Origin: Fusarium oxysporum f. sp. lycopersici 4287
Lineage: Eukaryota > Ascomycota > Sordariomycetes > Hypocreales > Nectriaceae
Length of the DNA: 64,000 nt
Assembly (NCBI RefSeq): GCF_000149955.1
Contig: NC_030987.1
Coordinates: forward strand, 2,199,236-2,263,235
Reading direction: 5' to 3'
Shown: in pieces, positions 11,467 to 24,539 of the stretch
Position numbering within the stretch: the first letter of the stretch is position 1
Layout of the letters: each line of letters opens with the position of its first letter
The notes under the pieces: model-generated
Told to the model about the DNA's origin: nothing
Database searches by the model: none
What the model saw: only the letters and a program-made list of their open reading frames with translations
Program-made: the position numbers and the translations under genes

Positions 11467-12760
11467 GGAGCAGTTTTTCCGATTCCGGAATGATCGGATA
11501 TGGTTGGAGTCATGTTATTATGGATTATATCCTTGGGTACTTGAGGTGGATTTAGTGCAAAACTGCTCCCGGTTTGAAGACGAAAATGCATGTTTGTATG
11601 TAGGGCCTTGGGTACTCGCCATTTGGTTTTGCGACTTGAATATTTTGTTTTACGGCTGCTTTTTACAGTGAGCGTGGCCGTATCCACGTTGCTATCCATA
11701 TGGTCCTATACTCAGCTGCTGGCAGCTCATATCTCGCAGCATAAGGACAAGACAGGGCAGTTCTTTTAACAATGCTCATATGGCGATTAAATTGCCTTTG
11801 CACTTTTATCATGCTTGTCAACTTCAACTAATGACTTGTAAATATCGTTTCGCTGCATCAAAAACATGACTATGCTGACGCCGACATCTTAAAACAGTAT
11901 CCACCTCGTTCAGGGTCTGATATAGAGGACTTAGACCAAGTAAGGTATCCTTCACGCTGCACAGCCGTGATTCGATGTATCGAGCAATCAGAATAGGTTT
12001 CAGGCTACCATTGTTCTATGGGAGCATCAGGCTGATCATCTCCTCTTTGTCTGTTACAACCAAGGTGGGCTTGAAATCAGGGCTAACAATTTGTCGACGG
12101 ACCTGGAGATGACCCGGCCATAACATTCACAAGATGGAGTACAACCACAGCACACGACCACACCTCCCCTTCACCTCATTCACCGTGACAATGAGGAAAC
12201 AGAGGGGGCAAGATAACCGAAACCGGTCAGCAGCATGGTGAGGCGGTCAAAGTTAGGCTTTGAAGGCCATTCATTTGAATGCCTGTCCGTCCTCCCCAAT
12301 AACTATCATTACTTCATGGGTGCCCCTGCTTTCAGCTAAAGGCGTCAAACCCCCACGGGCCGGGCGGCTGGCGAGAGCGGCGTTCAGGTCCGTTGCCCAC
12401 TGAAAACGTCGGAGGTTCACCCGCCAAAGCAGCTAACGTCCAGTTCGTCCAGTTGTGCCTGCATCTGATTCCGCCCCCGATGCCGATATTCGGGCGTCCA
12501 CGCCATGATGGGGCGCTCCACTTGCCCAGAGCCCACTCCCCACAGCCATTCATTGTTCATGACTTCCTACTTCGATTGACAACGTGCTTGCTAGCCACAT
12601 CTTGATTCTTTCACTAACATCGTCTTTTGTTTGTATATTCGTGATGATGAGTCGGGGATCAGTGTTTACTTAAGCATCAATCCTTGTTTCCTGCTTCTAC
12701 TCTGCTATTCTCTGCTCTGCTTTGTTCTTCCTTCATAGGATTCTTCATGTCTACCTCAGC
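11467..12760. promoter_or_regulatory. Intergenic region upstream of the ABC transporter
   Basis: 1.3 kb with no gene I can support. A GC-rich stretch (about 12340-12560) and a T/C-rich stretch (about 12600-12745) precede the transporter start, consistent with promoter and 5' leader. A short upstream ORF lies at its end and is listed separately. Confidence 0.5.
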
Positions 12761-12764
12761 ATGA
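12747..12764 (+). promoter_or_regulatory. Short upstream ORF overlapping the ABC transporter start
   Basis: ATG followed by four codons and TGA. Its stop codon overlaps the transporter start region: the paired ATGs at 12761 and 12764 sit across the TGA, giving the TGATG arrangement seen in termination-reinitiation. Whether the transcript starts upstream of it is unknown. Confidence 0.5.
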
Positions 12765-15700
12765 TGGATGTCGTAATTCACCGCTTTGGCGGGCTAGAGT
12801 TCTCTCCCTATCAAGGGAATGAATCTGTCATGATACCGCAATCTTGTTCTTTTACTGGGTAAGAACTGTCTGAATATGATAAATCGAGTTTACTAAGAAT
12901 TCTAGCTCATATCAGAATGCTATGTCCTTGTCCCAGATTCCGTGGATCCATCATGTGTCACAGTTCGCTCAATCTGGGGTACCACAAGCCGTTGTGCTTT
13001 TCCTGTCACTTACGCAACTCATCTACCACTTAGACCGAATTCGTCGGCAGGGATCTAGTTGCCGATTTAAAGCTGCCAAAATACAGTGGCCCTATGAGCT
13101 TGCCTCACAAATCGCAAGACTTACTGCTGTTGTATATATTACAATTGCTTATGTCCAAGATCAACTGCATTGGATCAACATTGTATCTGTTGTATATACC
13201 TTCACTCTTGGTCTCACTCGCCTCTTCAACCATCTTGAGTGGCGCCATGTAGCACTGCATCAAATCAACTTTGTCCTTCCGGCTACTCTGACCATTCTCA
13301 TTGCAGGGCACACGTTGCCCTGTATCCAGACTGGCACAAGATGCCTTCACGACGCCAGTACTTCTAGTGGGATCATCTCTCTTGCAGCAGGATCTGTCAT
13401 TGCAGCCATTACCCCCAGAGAATGGACACCAATGCAAGTTGACCTCAGCATCCCTGGTTACGACCAGAATGAGCCGGCTCCCGAGGAGGCTTGCAGTTGG
13501 TTCACTTACTACTGTACCTATGACTGGCTGACCCCAATCATCTGGAAGGGTATGAAGCGGAAACTTGATATGGCTGATATTCCAAAGTTAGCCTGGTATG
13601 ACGAGCCTATATACCTCTTGCGTCGTGTACAAGAAGCTCGCTCAATCTCGAAAAAGACACTCCGTACTGTTCTTAGATTCCAGAAGCGCGAGTTGCTTCT
13701 CATGTCGTTTTGGGTTGCCACCTCATACACAGTCGAAAATATAGCCGCATTCGCCATGTTCAAGTTACTCGAATATCTTGCTGATCCTAGCGGTGCCATC
13801 TATAAACCGTGGCTTTGGCTGTTCCTCATGTTCATCGGCCCACTATCCCGCTCCGTTGCCTTCCAGCAGTACATCTTTACATCTACTAGACTCGTGGTTC
13901 GTATCAAATCTGCATTCACTCAAGAGCTGTACTACACTGCCCTAGACTCGATGGAGATGGAAGAGGATCCTTTTGAACTACAGTCCGGTGGCGCGAAACT
14001 CAGGAGCATGAGCGGCCAGACCGCTGCCAAGACCACATCAGCAGGACGTTTGGCTAACCTCATGGCTTCCGATATAGACGCCATCTATAGATCAAGAGAC
14101 ATCATCCAGGCCACCATTGGTACCCCCGTCGGGACCATAATATCGCTCGTGGGAATGTACAGAATGATGGGCTGGGCATCTCTGGTAGGAAATGCGATTC
14201 TATTTTTGGCCACACCTCTTTCGATATGGCTTGGGCGCTTAATGTTCTATTCGCAGCGCCGAGTCAGGAAAGCCCAGGATTCCCGCATGTCCTTAGTGAC
14301 AGAATATCTTGCGTCCCTTCGCGCCATCAAGTACTTTGCCTGGGAGGACCCTATCACTGAAAAGATCATCAATGCACGTTCTGAAGAACAAAGGGAGCTT
14401 TGGAGGACTTCTATGATTCAAGCTTCATTGAACCAAGTTATGCAGATCGTTCCTTACTTATCCTTACTTGTCATGTTTGGCTTGCACGTGGGGCTCTCCA
14501 AACGTCGACTGGATGCCGCAACGGCTTTCACGACCATATTCCTTGTCAAGAACGTTCGCAGAAATATCATGCAGGCTAGTGCCTTTGGTAGGAATTTCGC
14601 GAGTGCGTTGGTGTCAGTGACCCGACTCGACAAGTACTTTGAGAGTACAGTTCCTATTCCTCATTACCCCGTTGGACCCCTTCGCATTGATCATGCCTCG
14701 TTCCGGAAGACGAAGACAGCCAGTTTCACCCTAAACAATATAACACTTGATTTTGCCCAAGGTGGTCTTAATATTGTTAGCGGCCCGAGTGGCAGCGGCA
14801 AAACAACTCTGCTGCTGTCTATTCTTGGTGAGACCTACCTGGAGAGTGGAACTGTGACCAGACCAGATGACATAGCGTACGCTTCTCAATCTTCATGGTT
14901 ACAGAACGAGACTATACAGGCCAATATTCTATTTGGCAGTCCAATGGAAAAACCGCGCTACGATCGCGTCATCGAAGCATGTTGCCTACGGGAGGATTTT
15001 AAGGATCTACCGGCTAAGGATACGACCATCGTAGGAGAGAACGGAACTTCTCTTTCAGGTGGCCAAAAAGCACGAGTTGCTCTCGCAAGGGCATTGTACT
15101 GCAAAGCACCACTTCTGTTACTCGATGATATCTTTGCTGCTCTGGACGCTAAAACAGCTGCTGGTGTTTGGAAACACTGCTTTTGCTCTGACCTTCTGAG
15201 TGGGAGGACAACTGTACTTGTGACAAATCTTCCCTGGATTGCAGAACAAGCAGATCTCTCTGTTGTGTTGGAGAAGGGTCAAATCGAGTCGGCTGAGCCC
15301 CAAATTGGTATTGTTCGCAAACCAATCGCTATCGCTCAGGTCCTCGGAGGAGATGCTGAGGAGGATGACGCACTTCATGATACAGTTCAGGAAATACAAC
15401 CAAATGGTGGTACCTTGAACGACGCTAACCGAGCCCCTGAAGAAAAACACCTGAAGGATGTGGTCAATCAGGAAATGAAAGCTTCTGGAAAGGTCGGCCG
15501 TATGACTTGTCAGTACTACTCCTTTCCCAGTCGCGAGGAGATGCTAACTTGGTCGCCAGTTTTGCAATACATGAGCTACTTCGGGCATCCGGTCTTTGTT
15601 GCTGTCTGCCTAGGACTTTTACTTGCCACGAACATCTTTACCTTTAGCAGTCTTCTGTGGCTCTCTGTCTGGGTAGAAGCATACAATCACCAGGCTCACA

Positions 15701-17600
15701 TCGATATTCCTTATTATATGGGGATCTTTGCAGGCCTTACGTTCCTTGAAATTGGTAGCTACTGTTTGGCTATCATAATGTTCGAATGGGGAGCTTGGAA
15801 CGCCGCAAAGAGATTACACAACGATTTCATACATGCCATCATGCACGTCTCGCTTTCATGGTTCAAGCATATCCCCATTGGCCGCATCACAAACCGCTTC
15901 TCCAGTGATATGGCGTCACTCGACGGTACCATCAGCACCATGCTACGAATCATGCTTGATACGGTCCTTCTAATGCTCTTTCGCATTGGAGCTGTCAGCA
16001 GCATAATGCCGGTTTTTATGATACCAGCACTGTTCACGTGCTTGTTTGGTGTTCTCATTGGAGAAGCATACACTAGAACCGCCGTTGTAATCAAGCGGCT
16101 AACGTCTTCTGCTCAGTCGCCTGTGTTCTCCCAGTTTGCAGATACATTGGCTGGTCTTCCTGTTATTCGTGCCAGGAGTGGTATGTCGTCAAGATTTCGA
16201 GAAGAGTTGGCTGCTAGGCTGCGTACATGGTCAGCTTCAGCCGAAGCCAGCTTCAACGCTAACCGTTGGGTTGCTGTACGCGTGGATCTGGTGACGGCTC
16301 TCGTCAGTCTGTCGGCAGGTATAATTGCCGTATCACAGACCGGTGTCGTGGCTGCAGGGCTGGTCGGCTTCTCCCTCACCAATGCCAATGGACTCAGCCA
16401 GACGATCCTGTTACTTGTTCGAGCGATGAATGATTTGGAAGTTGAAATGCAGAGCGTGAGTGTGTTTGTTATCATCTGCCAGAGTGCCTGCTGATCAAGT
16501 ACCAAGTTTCACCGAGTCAGGGAGTACGTCAAGTTAGAACCCGAGGAGAAGGACGACAAGACGTATCCCGAGGAAGATGAATACACAGATGATCCCTGCC
16601 ACGTAATTCCCGAGAACTGGCCTCGATCTGGCGAGATCGAGTTTCGAAACGTTACAATCCGGTACGATCCTGATGGATCCGACATTCTCACCGGTATAAA
16701 CCTGAAGTTCAAAGCGGGTGAGCGTGTGGCTGTCATAGGAAGGACAGGTTCAGGGAAAAGCACTGTCAGTATACTACGCTCTTTACAGCACCTATCAGGT
16801 AGCACTAACGACTGTGATTTCCAGCTGGTGCTTTCCCTCCTTCGCTTCACACATGTTGTCTCTGGTGAAATTCTATACGACGGAATTGACNNNNNNNNNN
16901 NNNNNNNNNNNNNNNNNNNNNNNNNNNNNNNNNNNNNNNNNNNNNNNNNNNNNNNNNNNNNNNNNNNNNNNNNNNNNNNNNNNNNNNNNNNNNNNNNNNN
17001 NNNNNNNNNNNNNCGAGTTCCCAAAACACATTCTCGACAAGGCCCTTGACAACTGCAAAGGCATCGCATCCTCTCCCCTCATACTTCTGATGACAGCGAT
17101 AATGATACGCAATCTCGCGATGACGAGGACAATAGTGTGAATCTTACGACATGTGTCGACGCTCGCGGTGAGAACTTCTCTCATGGTCAGCGGCAAGTTC
17201 TTTCACTCTGCCGTGCGCTGATTCGCCAGAGCAAGCTGATGCTGCTTGACGAAGCCACGGCAAGCATGGATTATGAGACAGACCGAGGTATTCAAAACGT
17301 CCTGAGGCGGGAACTTGAAGCGGTCGGTGGAGGGCGGACTTTGGTAACAATCGCGCATCGTTTACGTACAATCATTGATTATGATACAGTCGTGGTCATG
17401 AGTGGGGGGCGTGTTCTTGAGTAAGATCTTAGTGAATCTGGCCATTTTCAGACTGGTAACTGACAATCCTCTCCAGATATGGCTCACCTCGCGATTTGTA
17501 CAACAGGAGAGGCCAGTTCTACGACATGGTCTACCATAGCGGCGAAATGGAGGACCTGCAGACTTTGCTAGAGACGGAGAGTTCCCAACAGGGCATTTAA
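12761..17600 (+). CDS. ABCC-type (MRP/YCF1-like) full ABC transporter
   Basis: ATP-driven exporter, probably of conjugates or toxic compounds, at the vacuolar or plasma membrane. Five exons: 12761-12858, 12906-16455, 16507-16764, 16825-17420 (with the 123-N gap) and 17477-17600, about 1,540 residues. A 47-bp first intron (GTAAGA...TACTAAG...TAG) adds an N-terminal exon ahead of the long open frame. Order: TMD0 helices, TMD1, NBD1 (Walker A GPSGSGKTT near residue 659, signature LSGGQ, Walker B LLLLDD), TMD2, NBD2 (Walker A GRTGSGKST, signature FSHGQ, Walker B LMLLDEATASMD, H-loop TIAHR). NBD1 looks catalytically degenerate: Asp replaces the catalytic Glu and Asn replaces the H-loop His, as is common in ABCC proteins. 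Just right of the gap the frame slips (about 17015-17085), probably an assembly error. Substrate not predictable. Confidence 0.9.
16891..17013. other. Assembly gap (123 N) inside NBD2 of the ABC transporter
   Basis: Run of N in exon 4 covering the Q-loop part of NBD2. At 41 codons it is about the length expected between the two flanking motifs of an ABCC NBD2. Confidence 0.95.
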
Positions 17601-18356
17601 CGAAGGAGCATTTTGTTTAGGCTATGTATGTCTGGATACTGAAGATGAATACGTCAGAGCATGAATGAGTCTAAAAGTGAGAAATAGCTTATATCCGTCT
17701 GTGACATCCATGCGTCGTCCTCATGGCTTATCAATGGAGAGGTGTGTCGACAAGATCAAGGCAGACTTCTTTAATAAATATTCCATTCACAAGCTCTATA
17801 ATTTCCTCAGACAGCTGGGAGCCAGCTAAATGAGCAGAAGAATCATTTGTAACCTAAAAGCCCTGTGCGTCGTGTATTTTCATGCCCCGCTGCATCCTTG
17901 CTTGAACAGATACCAAATAGAAAAGCAGGCGTGATTGGAAAAGCGAGAGCCAGACAGCAATAAACAGGTGAAAATAAAACGAAGCTCCCCATTGTCAAAG
18001 ACGATCGGACATCTTCCTCATGGAGGAACTTGTTCCTTAATTCCAAAATCAAAGCCAAAGCCAAGTCTTTCCCTGTCTCCCCAACACCTTACGTGCGTTC
18101 GTATATTTTGCATGTACATATGCCTGTTTCTTGCGATGGATATATCGTCGGTTCGTCTCCTTTCATGTCTTGTCGCGTCTTCCTGCATCTTCTTTTTCAT
18201 ACGGGCACGGGGCAGTGTGATTGTGGTAAGATATATGGATCATGGGCGTATGCGTTGGATTTCGTGGTATCATCGACACTGTGACGTGGTCTGCTTCTTC
18301 CTCAAGTTCGTTATGCACTGGTAGCATCCTCCTCCGTTATTAACCACATCCCCCAT
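17601..18356. other. Convergent spacer between the ABC transporter and hog1
   Basis: Both genes end here, so it should carry two 3' UTRs. Open frames of 60-130 codons occur on both strands without protein-like composition or splice logic. No repeats noted. Confidence 0.55.
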
Positions 18357-19987
<1,631 letters not shown>

Positions 19988-21002
19988 GGTGAATATGTGA
20001 TTTTTTTGGACGAGAGGTTTGAGGGTGAAGAGGAAAAGTAGACAGTTTCCTGGCTGTAAAACGAGGAACACCAAGATGAGGTAAAGATGATGGTGGGCGG
20101 GGCGCAGACGTAATCGTCCAAGATCGTAGTCAAAGCTATATGTTGGGCCTGGCGTGCGGTGCGGTGCGAGATAAAGTGAAGAACAGAGAGGTAATCTAGT
20201 TATTGGATTGGATGGGCGGCTGGAAATGGAAATGGGATGGACCGATGATGGGTCAGGTGAATGGTGAATCGACGATCGACCAAAGACGATGACCGTGACC
20301 GGGGTACCAGTAAAAAAAAGCGATGCAGGTTTCGATGTCGATGAGCAGAGCGTCTCAAGCGGGGGCGGGAAGAGGTGCGCGAGATCCCACTGGATAGGAC
20401 AGCAATGAGCGTGTTTGATTGACTGATTGCTATATCACTCAATGGGCTTTGTAACGCAGTGGTTGACTGATCGTCGTTGTTTTGTCTTGGACCGTCTTTT
20501 TCTTTGATGGTATTCAGTGCCCGTTGACAGGTACGGAATGGCGGGGTAGGTAAATAAATGCGTAGGCGAGAGCAACGTGTCTGTCTATCAATGATTGCAA
20601 GGTCAGCAACAGTCCATAAAAATGGTCAGAAAATCAGCCAGTTAATGAGTGTAGATGGATTGCCACCTGAAAGAGCCGGTATTCGGCAGATTCACAATGG
20701 CACAGAAAGGGACACTACAAGAGCTACTACTGAAGTAGGTTGGAGACGCTCCGCATGCTGGGCTGTTCCGTGTACCAATTCAGGCCTGTGAGTAGGTATC
20801 TTAGTGAGGGGCAGGCTGCAGCATGACAACCAGCCCAGGCGCTGGAGACTGGCAATGACACTGAGATTGTTCGGGGGCAGCCTCAGAGTACCCGGTTCGT
20901 TATCACTTGCGCTCTCCTACTAGGACAGCACAGGGCGTATGACACCGCCTGTAGGCAGTCTCCAGGCCTTCTCCCCCCAGTCCGTTCCAAGACTGCAGCA
21001 GT

Positions 21003-21590
21003 NNNNNNNNNNNNNNNNNNNNNNNNNNNNNNNNNNNNNNNNNNNNNNNNNNNNNNNNNNNNNNNNNNNNNNNNNNNNNNNNNNNNNNNNNNNNNNNNNN
21101 NNNNNNNNNNNNNNNNNNNNNNNNNNNNNNNNNNNNNNNNNNNNNNNNNNNNNNNNNNNNNNNNNNNNNNNNNNNNNNNNNNNNNNNNNNNNNNNNNNNN
21201 NNNNNNNNNNNNNNNNNNNNNNNNNNNNNNNNNNNNNNNNNNNNNNNNNNNNNNNNNNNNNNNNNNNNNNNNNNNNNNNNNNNNNNNNNNNNNNNNNNNN
21301 NNNNNNNNNNNNNNNNNNNNNNNNNNNNNNNNNNNNNNNNNNNNNNNNNNNNNNNNNNNNNNNNNNNNNNNNNNNNNNNNNNNNNNNNNNNNNNNNNNNN
21401 NNNNNNNNNNNNNNNNNNNNNNNNNNNNNNNNNNNNNNNNNNNNNNNNNNNNNNNNNNNNNNNNNNNNNNNNNNNNNNNNNNNNNNNNNNNNNNNNNNNN
21501 NNNNNNNNNNNNNNNNNNNNNNNNNNNNNNNNNNNNNNNNNNNNNNNNNNNNNNNNNNNNNNNNNNNNNNNNNNNNNNNNNNNNNNNNNN
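21003..21590. other. Assembly gap (588 N)
   Basis: Run of N in the hog1 upstream region. The left flank is C-rich and the right flank strongly G-rich, so a hard-to-sequence GC tract is a likely cause. Confidence 0.95.
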
Positions 21591-22606
21591 TGGTATTGGA
21601 TTATGTGGACGGAGGACCACCGGTTGGTTTTCTTGGTGGGGGGTGGGTGAGGGGGGCTAGGGGGACAAGAGCTCCGGGGAGTAGCACCTTGGAGAGTAGG
21701 CACTTACCAAACTAGGGGAGTCGAGAGGCTTGATTAAGATACCTTCCTTCCATAGGCAGAGCAAGGAGCTATTCCTTGTCACCGTCTATTTGGTTTGCAT
21801 CTGTGTCCTCTGATTTAGTGATTCCCCTTATTCAGACCCTTGCGACACGTAATGGGATCGAGATCTCTCTGTCGTAGTGGAAATCAAGGTTATGCGCTTA
21901 CACAGTCACATACCTGCCTACCGACAGGACATGGAGTTTTTTTATGGAAAAGTTGAAATTTTGATATATGACATGATGACACTTTGAGCCCTTTCAAATC
22001 GCTTCCTAATCCATGCAAATCAGGGTCCTTGTGGTTTCGCAGTCGTGGTGTCGCCGTGCATGACTCTTGTCTGTAGACGGTTTATCCAAGTCCAGCTCGG
22101 CAAGAGAGCGTTGACTATAATTCTATGCAGCCATGAGTTGTTGAGATAATATTACAGGTTTGGCGGTATACGATGCACGATGTGATATAGAGCGAATATT
22201 TTCTTGGTTTTTAAACATTGGGTGCTACGATAGATGCTGTTGAGCCCGTCCATTGGCATCCATTATCAAACTGACCCTGCCAAGTCTGCCCTGTATCTGC
22301 ACCTGCATCAACATCCCATCATGGCATCACCAAACTCAGCCATGTGTAAGGTAGCCAGAGAAATATTACCTATCATGTAAATGTTACCACTTCAACTCAT
22401 CATAATTTCTTACACTCGTCCCCTCATTTTTTTTCTCTCTTCCCCCTTGTCTCTTGCATATCATGCCCTGCATCAGAAACTTTCAAAACCTCTATTCACA
22501 TGGCTGCCATGTTTTCTCAAAAATGACGTCAATTCAGCCTCCAACTGGCTTACCCCTGTTTTCTGACAGCACACGCCTGATGGCCGATGCAGATGCATCA
22601 GAATGG

Positions 22607-22626
22607 GGCCTGGCCTGGCCTGGCCT
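22607..22626. repeat. (GGCCT)x4 short tandem repeat
   Basis: Four perfect pentamer copies followed by a decayed unit, in intergenic DNA. Confidence 0.8.
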
Positions 22627-24539
22627 GGCGCTTGGACGCCGTCCGTCTTTCTTTTTCAAACGGCGCCAGGACCCATCCCCAGTCTCCGATCTTTCCCTTG
22701 GGTCGGTACCTCTACACCACTTTTACGTCATAATGGTACCTGCTGGCTCGATCTGTCATGCTCAGTGACCTAGTCCGCTCATCGTGGAATCGTCTCAACG
22801 ATCGAATATTCTCCTGGAAGACTAGCCTCTTCAGTGGAGCCACTTCCAGAACAAGCCCAAGCCTAAGTTCACCTCACCTCCACTGCATAATAATTATTCA
22901 GTACCTATCGATTCGGAATTTTCATCACGCGCTGCAACGCTGGAATTAATCGTTCAGGTTTTCAGAGATCTGTCTCTCGATCGATTCTCTACGTCATAGA
23001 TGAAAGCCTTGGGCTTTCAGCTGCATCTGTGTCGTACCAGAATCCAAAGTCCCACACCTCAGGGCGAGGGTTACCCATCAACAACATCTCGCACTGGAGT
23101 TGTTTATGCCAACGATTCATGTTACAGCCTTGATATGCTTGGTCGGGCGTAGTGCTGTTCTCCCTTATCAATTACTCATTTCGTTGTTGCGGCAAGGTCT
23201 CAGCATGATATGCCTCAGTGTCATCTTGACCTTCCTTGAATTCCTCGCATCCAATAACTAACTGAGTACTATCCTCACTCGCTGGGCTTTCTAACTCATA
23301 ATATCGTAAACCACGACCCTCGCGATTTTTCAGGCCTCAGATCTTCCCCATCGTCCCTTAACCCTGGCTTCACAACACGAGCGTGCCCTGTCGATCCTCT
23401 CCTAATCCCATTGCCATCCACACTTTCATCTTCCATCCGATCCCATGTAAGATCTAAATTCTATCCTCCCCTAACCCAGCAGAACCAACCCTCTTGCCAT
23501 CCCAGATCGATCATGCCACTTCGGTCCAGATCTTTTGATCGGCATCCAGGGCATAGTTAAACTCTCTGCAGCGCATCTTTTCCGCCCCGTGACGCGGATC
23601 TTAACACGTAGAAGCGACCGAGCAAGGGAACACCCGCCCCGACTATTCCAAAGATTCGGTACCGAGTCTTTGCAGTCCAACTAAGTACAGCGATTCGGAC
23701 GCTTGGTACCGATCACCCGCCTAGACTCGGGTTCCGCTACTTCGTCTAGCCGAGTCTTTATACTAGTTGGCATCATCGTCTCCCACGGTTCCGGTTCAGG
23801 GTACCACCCTTTTGGCTGAACCTATATTTGACATGTATGTACATGTGCTGTATCTTTCTAGACGGCCGTACAGTAGATTTAGTGCTATTCCGTTTGATCA
23901 GGCGATGAGCATGGTTTCCTCAGACTAGTGCTCGCATTCGATATGCAACCGAGCAAGGTCGAGAGATCATTTGAGATGTCCTTGTCTACTAAGTCATACA
24001 CCAGAACTTCACCTTCCAAGCCCCTTCTATCTCGTCGCACCCTACTACCCCACAAAGTCCTCGTATCGATTCCTAAGTCTCTCTAGAAACCCCACAGGGA
24101 CACATGGGTCAACACGCCTTGCATGGTTACGCACGGCGAATCATTGCTTGGAAATACAGCGTTGACATTCAGTCTCATGCAGGCCTCCTCATCGATCTGC
24201 GTTACCGATATAGACTTCCTTAGTCGGATCCAACAACATATCGGGAAAACCAACACACATAATAACAAGCCTATACGGGATGCAATCACACCAAAGTCAA
24301 GACTTAGAGGAGTAATATATGCCATGCACGTTTCATTATCAAGGGGAGGGCCTATCCATTATCCACTCTTGTCATGGTCTCGCAGGTTGAATTCATTCTT
24401 CACCGCCAATCATATGTCACCAGTCTGCCCAATTCCTTCTCTTGTCTCTCGTTCCATCATGAGTGTCTAACCCCACGCCTCTCTGTGAATCTATCCACAT
24501 AGCCGTGTCTACTTCTATCATAAACTAGTCCTTCACGAT

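Larger units (their letters stand above)
19988..24539. promoter_or_regulatory. 4.5-kb region between hog1 (5') and gph1 (3'), with an N gap
   Basis: Contains the hog1 promoter (next to 19987) and the gph1 3' UTR (next to 24539). I see no supportable gene; open frames are short, and the long ones at 20883-21715 exist only because of the 588-N gap. Local features are a GGCCT pentamer repeat (22607-22626) and a paired CCGAGTCT motif (23662-23759). A missed gene inside the gap cannot be excluded. Confidence 0.5.

Noticed and set aside
9119..17600. Secondary-metabolite cluster around the phosphopantetheinyl transferase and ABC transporter
   Set aside because: The transferase is the AcpS/mitochondrial type, and no PKS, NRPS, terpene synthase or tailoring enzymes occur nearby.
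20883..21715. Long open frames on both strands across 21003-21590
   Set aside because: They consist mostly of N and are artefacts of the gap.
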